A DNA stretch of 64,000 bases from Shewanella atlantica (GTDB lineage: Bacteria > Pseudomonadota > Gammaproteobacteria > Enterobacterales > Shewanellaceae). The stretch is taken from contig NZ_RXNV01000005.1 of NCBI RefSeq assembly GCF_003966265.1, positions 250,877-314,876 of the forward strand, given 5' to 3'. Position numbers and translations under genes: made by a program. The notes under the pieces were generated by a model, which was given only the letters and a program-made list of their open reading frames with translations, did not search any database and was not told where the DNA came from. The stretch's first letter is position 1; each line of letters opens with the position of its first letter. This document shows, in pieces, positions 56,692-64,000 of the stretch.

Positions 56692-57621
56692 ATGTCTCAA
56701 AACGTCATTCGAATCGCAACACGTAAAAGCCCACTTGCACTTTGGCAAGCAGAATTTGTGAAAGCTGAACTGGAAAAATTCCACGAAGGTTTGACCGTAG
56801 AACTTCTACCTATGAGTACTAAAGGCGACATTATCCTTGACACACCGCTGGCAAAAGTAGGTGGAAAAGGACTATTTGTTAAAGAGCTTGAAGTTGCCAT
56901 GCTTGAAGACAGAGCCGATATTGCAGTTCACTCGATGAAAGATGTCCCAGTCGATTTCCCTGAAGGCTTAGGATTAGAGGTCATTTGTGAGCGTGAAGAC
57001 CCACGCGATGCTTTCGTATCTAATAACTACCAAAATATCAGTGAACTACCTCAAGGTGCAGTCGTTGGTACTTCAAGCCTACGACGTCAATGTCAGATCA
57101 GAGCATCACGCCCTGATCTTGTGATCAGAGATCTTCGCGGTAACGTAGGAACCCGTTTAGGAAAACTGGATGCGGGTAATTATGACGCCATTATTCTTGC
57201 AGCAGCAGGTCTTAAACGTCTGAAGCTTGAAGAGCGCATTACCAGCTTTATCTCTGCAGAGGAATCCCTGCCGGCCAATGGCCAGGGTGCTGTAGGTATT
57301 GAGTGTCGCGTCAATGACGAGCGAGTGAAGGCACTTCTTGCTCCACTTGAGCACACAGAAACACGTCACCGTGTTATTGCCGAGCGCGCAATGAACACTC
57401 ACCTGGAAGGTGGATGTCAGGTTCCTATCGGAGCCTATGCCGAGATCCAAGGTGATACATTGACGCTACGTGGTTTAGTCGGTAATCCCGATGGTAGTCA
57501 CATCATCGAAGCGACAAAGGTTGGTCCTAAGACTGATGCACAAGCAATTGGCGTCGCACTGGCTGAAGAGTTACTCGGCAAAGGTGCTAAAGCCATTCTC
57601 GATGCCGTTTATATCAAGTAA
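56692..57621 (+). CDS. hemC: Hydroxymethylbilane synthase (porphobilinogen deaminase)
   Basis: 309 residues. Start [19 protein letters not shown] at 56692 is the normal family start; the frame opens upstream to 56596 but that part is not family-like. Signatures: [50 protein letters not shown] and the dipyrromethane-cofactor Cys in [15 protein letters not shown]. Joins four porphobilinogen units. First gene of hemC-hemD-hemX-hemY. Confidence 0.97.
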   Translation: MSQNVIRIATRKSPLALWQAEFVKAELEKFHEGLTVELLPMSTKGDIILDTPLAKVGGKGLFVKELEVAMLEDRADIAVHSMKDVPVDFPEGLGLEVICEREDPRDAFVSNNYQNISELPQGAVVGTSSLRRQCQIRASRPDLVIRDLRGNVGTRLGKLDAGNYDAIILAAAGLKRLKLEERITSFISAEESLPANGQGAVGIECRVNDERVKALLAPLEHTETRHRVIAERAMNTHLEGGCQVPIGAYAEIQGDTLTLRGLVGNPDGSHIIEATKVGPKTDAQAIGVALAEELLGKGAKAILDAVYIK

Positions 57622-57633
57622 ACGCTGTCGATA

Positions 57634-58368
57634 ATGAAAGTACTACTGACGCGCCCACAAGGGCGTAATCAGTCGATGATAGAGGCCCTGAATGAAAAAG
57701 GGGTCTCTCATGTCGTCACGCCGCTACTCAATGTTCAAGCAACTGATATTCAGCTGCACCAGTCATCTATCGAACAATTTAACCAAGCTGATATTGTAAT
57801 TTTTATCAGCACGAATGCGGTAAAATTCGCATCTAAAGCATTAAATAACCAATTCCCAGACTCTGCACAATTTTATGCCGTTGGAGAAGCCACCTATCAG
57901 GCTCTTCTTACACTTGGGATCTCCTCCCAAAAAGCGCCGCAGGAATGCCAACAGACCGAAGGGTTACTCACTCTCGAACAGCTTCATCATATTTCAAACA
58001 AAAATATTGTGATCGTACGAGGCGTGGGAGGAAGAGAGGCGCTGGCAGAAGCACTCAACTCCAGAGGCGCTGTCGTCAACTATTGGGAAGCCTATCAGAG
58101 GGGTTGCCCCCAGTTAGACAAGAACAGTGTTATTCGGGGTTGGCAGAACGCTGAAATAGACACGATTGTCGTCACCAGTGGCGAAATACTTGATAATCTA
58201 ATCAAACTTGTACCAAAAGAGCTATTTGCTTGGCTGCGTGCATGTCATATTATAGTCCCTAGCTCTCGAGTTCAGGAACAAGCCTTAGCCAACGGATTAC
58301 AACACGTTACTAATGCCAAAGCTGCAAACTGTAAGGCCGTACTTTCTGCCTTAAAGTTATCTATCTAG
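57634..58368 (+). CDS. hemD: Uroporphyrinogen-III synthase
   Basis: 244 residues. N-terminal KVLLTRPQGRNQSMIEALNEKGVSHVVTPLL and IVIFISTNAVKFA, then VVTSGEILDNL; the two-domain fold of HemD with low sequence conservation is visible. Cyclises hydroxymethylbilane with D-ring inversion. 12 bp after hemC; followed at 14 bp by a MITE-like element that separates it from hemX. Confidence 0.93.
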   Translation: MKVLLTRPQGRNQSMIEALNEKGVSHVVTPLLNVQATDIQLHQSSIEQFNQADIVIFISTNAVKFASKALNNQFPDSAQFYAVGEATYQALLTLGISSQKAPQECQQTEGLLTLEQLHHISNKNIVIVRGVGGREALAEALNSRGAVVNYWEAYQRGCPQLDKNSVIRGWQNAEIDTIVVTSGEILDNLIKLVPKELFAWLRACHIIVPSSRVQEQALANGLQHVTNAKAANCKAVLSALKLSI

Positions 58369-58381
58369 CACTGTAAAGCCT

Positions 58382-58646
58382 TATACCCAAGCTACCTCAA
58401 GATGCTCGTTTCAGAGCTCCCGTAGGATAGCTGAACAAGACAGTGATTGAGAGAATGGTATTCCCTTGTTGATATCACTAACGCAGTACAGTTATTCTAC
58501 GGGAACTCCCGAAGGGCAAGGCGAGAAGCAACATTTTTCAGCGTTATGAAATATCGAATTAGAATAACTAGTCCTACTATTTCATGCCTTGAACTCTGTC
58601 ACTTCTCGACATGCTGAACCCTGCATCTTGAGGTGGTTTGGGTATA
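58382..58646. mobile_element. 265-bp MITE-like element between hemD and hemX
   Basis: Terminal inverted repeats of 24 bp (58382-58405 against 58623-58646), 22 matching; ends begin TATACCCAA. No transposase gene. It occupies nearly the whole gap 58369-58689 inside the hem operon and ends 44 bp before hemX. It has the same length as the element at 35440-35704 and an internal AATGGTATTCCCTTGT block at nearly the same offset (72-73 bp), though the ends differ. Confidence 0.78.
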
Positions 58647-58689
58647 TAATCGTCATCATTGTAGCTGTATCGCCTTCAAGGACTGTTTA

Positions 58690-59841
58690 ATGGACAATAA
58701 AAAGTTAGATGAGAACGTTATAGAACCGAACATAGAGGTAAGCTCTGAAACGGATACTAATGACACGACTCAAGCAGTCAGCGAACCTCAGGAAGAGTCT
58801 GCTAATATCCAGCCTAAAACTGAGAAAAACGGTGTTTCCAGGGGATTTATCTTCAACCTGTTTTTTATACTGGTAGTGGCTTTTGGCACCCTGGGTGGCG
58901 GTTACTATCTTTATCAGGAGTTAATTAAACAACAGGAAAAGGCTCAGGCATTAGCCACAGAGCTGAAACTGGCATTGAGTGAGCCATCACGGCAGATATC
59001 GTCACTGCAAAGACAACAGCAAGAGTTCTCCGGCAGCATAAATCAACAGGTGCAAGAGTTAAGTGACAGCCAAACTCAGCTGAATGAGCGCGTAGCAAAA
59101 CTCGCCCAGCGCAATCCTAACCACTGGATGGCAGAAGAGGCAAAATATTTAGTCAGAATGGCTGGAAGCAAACTCTGGCTGGAAAAAGATCCGAGCACGG
59201 CGGCGAGTCTGCTTAAATCGGCCGACGATCGAATCGAATCGATGAAAGATCCCTCTCTGACACCACTGAGAAAAGCATTGGCTCAAGATATCTCGGTGGT
59301 ATCAGCAATCAAGAGCACCGATATCGCAGGTACGGTTCTCACCTTAGACAGTATGATTGAACAATTAGATCAGCTTCCATTGAATAGAGTTGAAGTTGCT
59401 AATTCGGCTAATCGTCTCGAAAATCCCGAGATGTCGGCTTCCATAGATGACTGGAAAGATAATCTGGCAAAGTCCTGGAAAGCCATAATGGATGACTTTG
59501 TTGTGGTACGAAAGAGAACCACAGATATCACGCCGATACTCGCTCCCGATCAGCAATGGTATCTTGTTGAAAATATCCGTAATAAGTTACTGCAGTCTCA
59601 ACTTGCCCTATATAGACAAGATCAGGTCAACTATCGAAAATCTCTGACACTCGCAAGAAAGTGGATCTACCAATATTTTGATCTCAACGACACCAAGACA
59701 AAAGAAACACTATCGGCTCTTGAGGCACTAAAAACACTTGAGATACAAACACCGACAATTAACCACTTTCAATCTACAGCCCTGCTTCAACAGCTGGTGA
59801 TACACGGTAACCTGATGGTCACAGAGGAACCTTCCCTATGA
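58690..59841 (+). CDS. hemX: HemX-like membrane protein (uroporphyrinogen-III C-methyltransferase-related)
   Basis: 383 residues from the ATG at 58690 (MDNKKLDENVIEPN). Low-complexity acidic Ser/Thr N-terminus, one TM helix about 56-76 (FIFNLFFILVVAFGTLGGGYYLY), then a coiled-coil and helical periplasmic domain (AEEAKYLVRMAGSKLWLEKDPSTAASLLKSADDRI, QQWYLVENIRNKLLQSQLALYRQDQVNYRKSL). HemX family by position and sequence; enzymatic methylation is not supported by the fold. Overlaps hemY by 4 nt. Confidence 0.92.
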   Translation: MDNKKLDENVIEPNIEVSSETDTNDTTQAVSEPQEESANIQPKTEKNGVSRGFIFNLFFILVVAFGTLGGGYYLYQELIKQQEKAQALATELKLALSEPSRQISSLQRQQQEFSGSINQQVQELSDSQTQLNERVAKLAQRNPNHWMAEEAKYLVRMAGSKLWLEKDPSTAASLLKSADDRIESMKDPSLTPLRKALAQDISVVSAIKSTDIAGTVLTLDSMIEQLDQLPLNRVEVANSANRLENPEMSASIDDWKDNLAKSWKAIMDDFVVVRKRTTDITPILAPDQQWYLVENIRNKLLQSQLALYRQDQVNYRKSLTLARKWIYQYFDLNDTKTKETLSALEALKTLEIQTPTINHFQSTALLQQLVIHGNLMVTEEPSL

Positions 59842-61007
59842 TTAGAATTATGATCTATCTCGGGATTATACTTTTAGGCCTGTGTATAAGCCCATTTTTT
59901 GAAGGCATGAACGGCTACCTCTACTTTACCGTGTGGGATTATGAGGTCGAAACTGGTGTGGTATTTGCTATTATTGCGCTGATTGTTTTTTATGGCTTAC
60001 TGCAGATCCTGGAGTGGGTGATTATCTTCTTACTGAACTTGCTGTTTAGTAGCCGGTTATTACCAGAAAAATGGCGTAAAAAAGCAGCAAGAAAACATAC
60101 TCTGATCGGGGCGTTAGCACTCGCTGAGGAGGACTGGCCAACCGCTGAGAAAGCGATGGCTAAGGGCGCGGAAAAGGGGGAACTCCCGGCTCTGAACCTG
60201 TTAGCGGCAGCACGAGCGGCGCAACATCAAAACAATACTGCATCCAGAGATGAATATCTGCTTCAGGCTGAAAACGAAAGATTAGCGATTAAGGCTGTCG
60301 GTACCACACGTACCCGTTATTTACTTCAACAAGGTGAGCTGGAAAAAGCCAGAAAAGAGCTGGATAAACTTTCTCCGACCAGCAAGAGTAAACTCCCGGT
60401 GCTTAGGCTCGCACTCGAGTTATACCAGGCTCAATCTGACTGGCACTCACTGAAGCTACTGCTCCCTATCATCAAAAAACGAAACCTGATTTCAGGTGAA
60501 GAGTTAAATGAACTCTCAGTTTTAACCAATACCTCTTTGCTCACCTCCGCGCAGAAAAGTAGTGAGCAGGATTTAGAGAAAGCCTGGCATTGGCTCAGCC
60601 GTGCCGAGAGAAAAGAGATACGCTATCTGGCCATCTACTGTATCGGACTCAATCTCTATCAACGTAAGCCTGAAGCATTAAAAATATTGATGAAACAGTT
60701 AAAGCATTCCTGCTCAGCGGAGTTGTTAACTGCTCTTGCCGAAATAACCTCACCAGCCGATGTTGAAGAGAGAAAGGTCATTTTTTCGCTTGAGAAGCAA
60801 TATGCTGAAGAGGTCAATTTCCAGATCCTTCTTGCTAAGCTCCATCAACAAAATAAAGAGTATCGACACGCGACTACATACTGGCAAAAAGTCTGTAATC
60901 TTCAGCCAGACAAAGCTTGTTGGTTAGCTCTGGCTGAGTCACAGGAGCATCTGGGTGAGCTCAACAAAGCCGTAAACAGCTATAGAAATGCCGCTATGTT
61001 TAGCTAA
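59838..61007 (+). CDS. hemY: HemY-like membrane protein with TPR-type repeats
   Basis: 389 residues. Two N-terminal TM helices (IRIMIYLGIILLGLCISPFF; GVVFAIIALIVFYGLLQILEWVIIF) and a helical TPR-like region (AEEDWPTAEKAMAKGAEKGELPALNLLAAARAA ... KACWLALAESQEHLGELNKAVNSYRNA). Despite the symbol it is not protoporphyrinogen oxidase; its role in haem metabolism is not clear. ATGA overlap with hemX. Ends 17 bp before a terminator hairpin. Confidence 0.92.
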   Translation: MIRIMIYLGIILLGLCISPFFEGMNGYLYFTVWDYEVETGVVFAIIALIVFYGLLQILEWVIIFLLNLLFSSRLLPEKWRKKAARKHTLIGALALAEEDWPTAEKAMAKGAEKGELPALNLLAAARAAQHQNNTASRDEYLLQAENERLAIKAVGTTRTRYLLQQGELEKARKELDKLSPTSKSKLPVLRLALELYQAQSDWHSLKLLLPIIKKRNLISGEELNELSVLTNTSLLTSAQKSSEQDLEKAWHWLSRAERKEIRYLAIYCIGLNLYQRKPEALKILMKQLKHSCSAELLTALAEITSPADVEERKVIFSLEKQYAEEVNFQILLAKLHQQNKEYRHATTYWQKVCNLQPDKACWLALAESQEHLGELNKAVNSYRNAAMFS

Positions 61008-61024
61008 CATCTATACCTATTTAT

Positions 61025-61059
61025 AATAAGAAAACTACCTATATGGTAGTTTTCTTATT
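61025..61059. terminator. Terminator of the hemC-hemD-hemX-hemY operon
   Basis: 15-bp perfect arms (AATAAGAAAACTACC at 61025-61039; GGTAGTTTTCTTATT at 61045-61059) around TATAT. The T-rich right arm acts as the U-tract. Confidence 0.88.
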
Positions 61060-61287
61060 ATGGCCCAATATAAACCTACACACCTCACCTCTAAGTGATT
61101 GAATAAATAAAACTTTAAATCTATCCCTCCAGTTCTTTTACCCCACCATTAATTTTCCCCAAATTAGCCGAAATTTGACACATATTAAAACTGGATCAGA
61201 CTTGAAGTAGTCAGGGAAAAAGTCTTATTTCCTGAACCTTCAAACCTTCAATGTCAGTTATAAATGAGCTTGCTCAGGGATGTAATT

Positions 61288-64000
61288 ATGGGTGTTTCAA
61301 TAGCTAAACAAGATGCCGTTGTCACTAACCTGGTTGGTCAATTAAAGGCCAAAGATGAACAGGGAAATGTCAGAGATGTAACGATAGGCGATCTTATTAA
61401 AAACGGTGAGCAATTAATTTTCTCATCAAATGCACAATTTATTCTGGAGATGGCCGACGGCTCGGTCGTTGATGAAACAAGCATCATATCGGAAGAACCA
61501 AGCCTATCTCCAACTCCTGAAGAAGAGCTAGCTACCGCGCCCGTCTCTACCGATGCGGAAATCGCCGCACTGCAGGCTCAAATTTTAGCGGGTGAAGATC
61601 CAACAGCCGGACTGCCTGAGACCGCAGCTGGAACCGCAGCCGGAGCCGGTGGGAATGAAGGTACAGACTTCATTACCTTAGATAGAACGGCAGATGAAAC
61701 GATAGCAGGTAGTGGATATGATACCAGTGGGTTTGAGCTGGCAGCGGCCGCCGCCGTGGATGAGCCTATCATTGCAGAAGAAAACATTCTCCCCACATTA
61801 ACGTCCAGCTCTATCACGCTTTCAGAAGCAAATCTCCCTCAAGGCTCTTCTCCATTAGACAGTGCTTTATCACAAGCAAACACAATTACGCTCGCCGCCC
61901 CCAATGGAATATCCCTCCTGCTGATTAATGGCATTGAGGTCTTTTCAGGTGGCATCTTTGCAGGCCTTATTTCAATAACTTCTGCGAGCGGAACATTGAA
62001 TATAACAGGATATGATGCTGCAACCGGCATTCTAAGTTATAGCTATACCTTAAACTCAGCGGTCGATCATAGCGCTGCTGATCTTCAAGCCGATACCTTT
62101 AACGTGTCTCTTACCGATATTCTGGGCAACAATACCACCTCGAGTATTACCGCAAACCTCCTCGATGATGCCCCTAGCGGTCAAGATGACTCTGGCAACA
62201 TAGGAGAAGATGACGTTTCAGTTTCAGGCAGTGTCATAATTAACGACACTCAAGGCGCCGACTCATCTACCGTTTCACTAATTACCAACTCAGATGGAGC
62301 CAGCTTAGCAGTTGATCAGGCAACCAGCATTAGCGGCAACTTCGGAGCATTACAAATATCTGCCGACGGTAGCTATAGCTATCTGTTATCGATCCAGCTC
62401 GATGCGGTTCAGTCTCTCGCTCAAGGTGAGCAGGTTACAGATACCTTCATTTATCAACTCACAGACAGTGACGGTGATAGCGTGCCGGTAACGCTTACGC
62501 TCACCATAACCGGCACCAACGACACTCCTATCATTACCACAGAAATAGGTGATGGAGCAGATCTGGGCACAGTTATCGAATCAGGCAATGAGGATGACGG
62601 CACCATAGTGCCCGGTATACCACAAACCACGGGCACACTCACCGCAACAGATATCGATAACGGTGCGATACTGAGCTGGAGCGGCACTGCAACAGGTACA
62701 TTTGGTAGCTTCGTTATCGACGCCGTAACCGGGCAGTGGACATACACTCTAGACAATCAGCTTGTCGATAGCTTTGCCGAAAACAGCGCAACTCAGGAGG
62801 AGTTTCTGGTTACCGTAACCGATGAATTTGGAGCATCCGCGACTCAACTAGTGACCATCACCATCGAGGGTACCAATGACTCACCTATTATAACCTCATC
62901 GGCTGCCGATGCAGCTGGTAGCGTCAACGAACAACCCGCAGAAGGTGTTGTGCTCGATCCTGACACCCAAGTCGCCACGGGAACACTCTCCGCAGGTGAT
63001 GTAGATACCGGCGCAGTCCTCTCATGGAGCGGTGATGCCGATTCACTCTATGGCAGCTTTAGCATAGATCCGGTAACCGGGGAGTGGACTTATACCTTAG
63101 ATAACCAAGCAGCAGAGATCCTGGCCGAAGGTGAAGTGGTACAGGAAAACTTTTTAGTCACTGTCACCGATGAGTTTGGCGCCACCGATACTCAGACTGT
63201 CATTATCAATATTACCGGTAAGGATGAAGCCACAGTCATCGTTAACGACAGTAACACCATAGATGAGGACACTGTCGCGCTCGGAAACGTACTGGATAAT
63301 GACAGCGATGAGGACGACCTGTTAACCGTCAGCAGCTTTACTGTTGAAGGGAATAGTTACAGCGCCGGAACCAGTGTCGACTTAGAAAACGGTACCTTAG
63401 TGCTTAACGGCGACGGTAGCTATGTTTTCACACCCGATGCCAACTGGAACGGCAATGTCCCCATAATTACCTACACCACCAATACTGGTGCAACGGCAAC
63501 TTTGACCATAGTGGTTGAGCCTGTCAATGATGCACCGGACGCACTAAGCAACAGCTATAACCTCAACGAAGGCGGCTTCACGAGCGGCAACATCATTACC
63601 GATAATACCGGCTCCGGTGTCGACAGTGATATCGATGGCGGCACGCTAAACATCACCCATATTAACGGGATTGCCGTTACTTTCATTGGCGGCACGGCAA
63701 TTATTCCAATCGGCGATGGCACCTTAACCATCAATCAGAACGGTAGTTTCACCTATGATCATAATGGTGAAGAACCCAGCCCAACCAGTTTTACCTACAC
63801 TATTAACGATGGCTTAGGAGGAACGGATACAGCAAGTGTCTTCTTCAATATCAGTCCGGTCAATGATGGGCCGTTTGCTGAAGATGACAGCTTCAGTGTC
63901 GATGAAGGTGCCCTACTCGGTGGTAACGTCATCACTCACATAGATAACAGCGATGGCCTGCAGGACAGTGACGGCGGCGATGGGGGGCCACTGAGTATCA
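61288..64000 (+). CDS. N-terminal part of a LapA/BpfA-type giant RTX adhesin, partial
   Basis: Open from the ATG at 61288 through the end of the window (904 codons seen). N-terminal retention module of LapA-family adhesins: MGVSIAKQDAVVTNL ... SSNAQFILEMADGS, an acidic Pro/Ser linker, then GLPETAAGTAAGAGG with two consecutive TAAG sites (residues 112-115, 116-119), the LapG protease target. From about residue 300 come VCBS/cadherin-like repeats, for example two similar copies with LSWSG...GSF.ID.VTG.WTYTLDNQ and FLVTVTDEFGA. In S. oneidensis, as I recall, BpfA lies right behind hemY as here. The protein anchors cells in biofilms and is released by LapG when c-di-GMP falls. Confidence 0.9.
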   Translation, partial: MGVSIAKQDAVVTNLVGQLKAKDEQGNVRDVTIGDLIKNGEQLIFSSNAQFILEMADGSVVDETSIISEEPSLSPTPEEELATAPVSTDAEIAALQAQILAGEDPTAGLPETAAGTAAGAGGNEGTDFITLDRTADETIAGSGYDTSGFELAAAAAVDEPIIAEENILPTLTSSSITLSEANLPQGSSPLDSALSQANTITLAAPNGISLLLINGIEVFSGGIFAGLISITSASGTLNITGYDAATGILSYSYTLNSAVDHSAADLQADTFNVSLTDILGNNTTSSITANLLDDAPSGQDDSGNIGEDDVSVSGSVIINDTQGADSSTVSLITNSDGASLAVDQATSISGNFGALQISADGSYSYLLSIQLDAVQSLAQGEQVTDTFIYQLTDSDGDSVPVTLTLTITGTNDTPIITTEIGDGADLGTVIESGNEDDGTIVPGIPQTTGTLTATDIDNGAILSWSGTATGTFGSFVIDAVTGQWTYTLDNQLVDSFAENSATQEEFLVTVTDEFGASATQLVTITIEGTNDSPIITSSAADAAGSVNEQPAEGVVLDPDTQVATGTLSAGDVDTGAVLSWSGDADSLYGSFSIDPVTGEWTYTLDNQAAEILAEGEVVQENFLVTVTDEFGATDTQTVIINITGKDEATVIVNDSNTIDEDTVALGNVLDNDSDEDDLLTVSSFTVEGNSYSAGTSVDLENGTLVLNGDGSYVFTPDANWNGNVPIITYTTNTGATATLTIVVEPVNDAPDALSNSYNLNEGGFTSGNIITDNTGSGVDSDIDGGTLNITHINGIAVTFIGGTAIIPIGDGTLTINQNGSFTYDHNGEEPSPTSFTYTINDGLGGTDTASVFFNISPVNDGPFAEDDSFSVDEGALLGGNVITHIDNSDGLQDSDGGDGGPLSI

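Noticed and set aside
58640..58655. TATAAT made by the end of the second MITE-like element as a hemX promoter
   Set aside because: No suitable -35 at 16-18 bp; the nearest TTGAGG is only 11 bp away.
61578..62756. Minus-strand open frames inside the adhesin
   Set aside because: Caused by repetitive low-stop composition of the adhesin gene; no start signals.

Overview
The window looks like a chromosomal segment of a marine Shewanella. The evidence is the gene order (ubiE-ubiJ-ubiB-tatABC-tatD, dusB-fis, lptM-lysA-dapF-xerC, cyaY/cyaA/hemCDXY followed by a giant LapA/BpfA-type adhesin), an epsilon-type fumarate reductase, class II cytochrome c, and roughly 45-48% GC by eye. A complete reductive-dehalogenase cluster makes me think of S. 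sediminis-like strains, but that species guess is inference only.

Layout. 1-6066 (minus): a heavy-metal RND efflux operon (outer-membrane factor, His-rich adaptor, CusA/CzcA pump cut by the window edge) with a His/Cys-rich small protein upstream, then a DUF3012 lipoprotein. 6212-10060: SpoIIAA-like protein, arfB, aroQ, accB, accC, with CTAG-containing 7-bp tandem repeat arrays directly behind arfB, aroQ and accB. 10174-14634 (minus): a very large Cache/SBP_bac_3/HAMP/HD-GYP receptor, a membrane-anchored HEPN-like protein and a YgjV-like protein. 14971-26731 (plus): rraA, an arginase-family hydrolase, the ubiquinone genes ubiE-ubiJ-ubiB, the Tat translocase genes, tatD, a diguanylate cyclase, hemB and a periplasmic thioredoxin. 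26803-32415 (minus): a carboxypeptidase-regulatory-domain TonB receptor, a short GppA/Ppx and rhlB. 32590-34437 (plus): trxA and rho. 34517-40190 (minus): a LysR regulator, a MITE-like element and a four-gene quinol:fumarate reductase operon with two different dihaem cytochrome b subunits. 40634-42958 (plus): prmA, dusB, fis.

43104-47227 is the most interesting accessory block. On the minus strand lie a class II cytochrome c, an FKBP prolyl isomerase, a Tat-exported reductive dehalogenase with two 4Fe-4S motifs, its membrane anchor RdhB and possibly a 51-residue membrane peptide. A divergent TetR regulator has two matching GTAC-N6-GTAC operators in the shared promoter. Next come ytfE/RIC (nitric-oxide damage repair) and a HupE-like transporter. 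48793-53391 (minus) is lptM-lysA-dapF-DUF484-xerC-yigB. 53662-61007 holds cyaY, cyaA (minus), hemC, hemD, a second MITE-like element, hemX and hemY. From 61288 to the window end runs the N-terminal part of a LapA/BpfA-like giant adhesin with a tandem TAAG protease site.

Main themes: anaerobic respiration (fumarate, probably organohalides) with CRP-like sites near frd and cyaA; the Tat system in the same window exports the dehalogenase; haem synthesis genes (hemB, hemCD) supply the cytochromes; c-di-GMP enzymes (HD-GYP, GGDEF) would be expected to feed control of a LapA-type adhesin. Noncoding space carries five heptameric CTAG arrays, two related 265-bp inverted-repeat elements and a recurring short palindromic motif. 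No rRNA, tRNA or CRISPR was seen.
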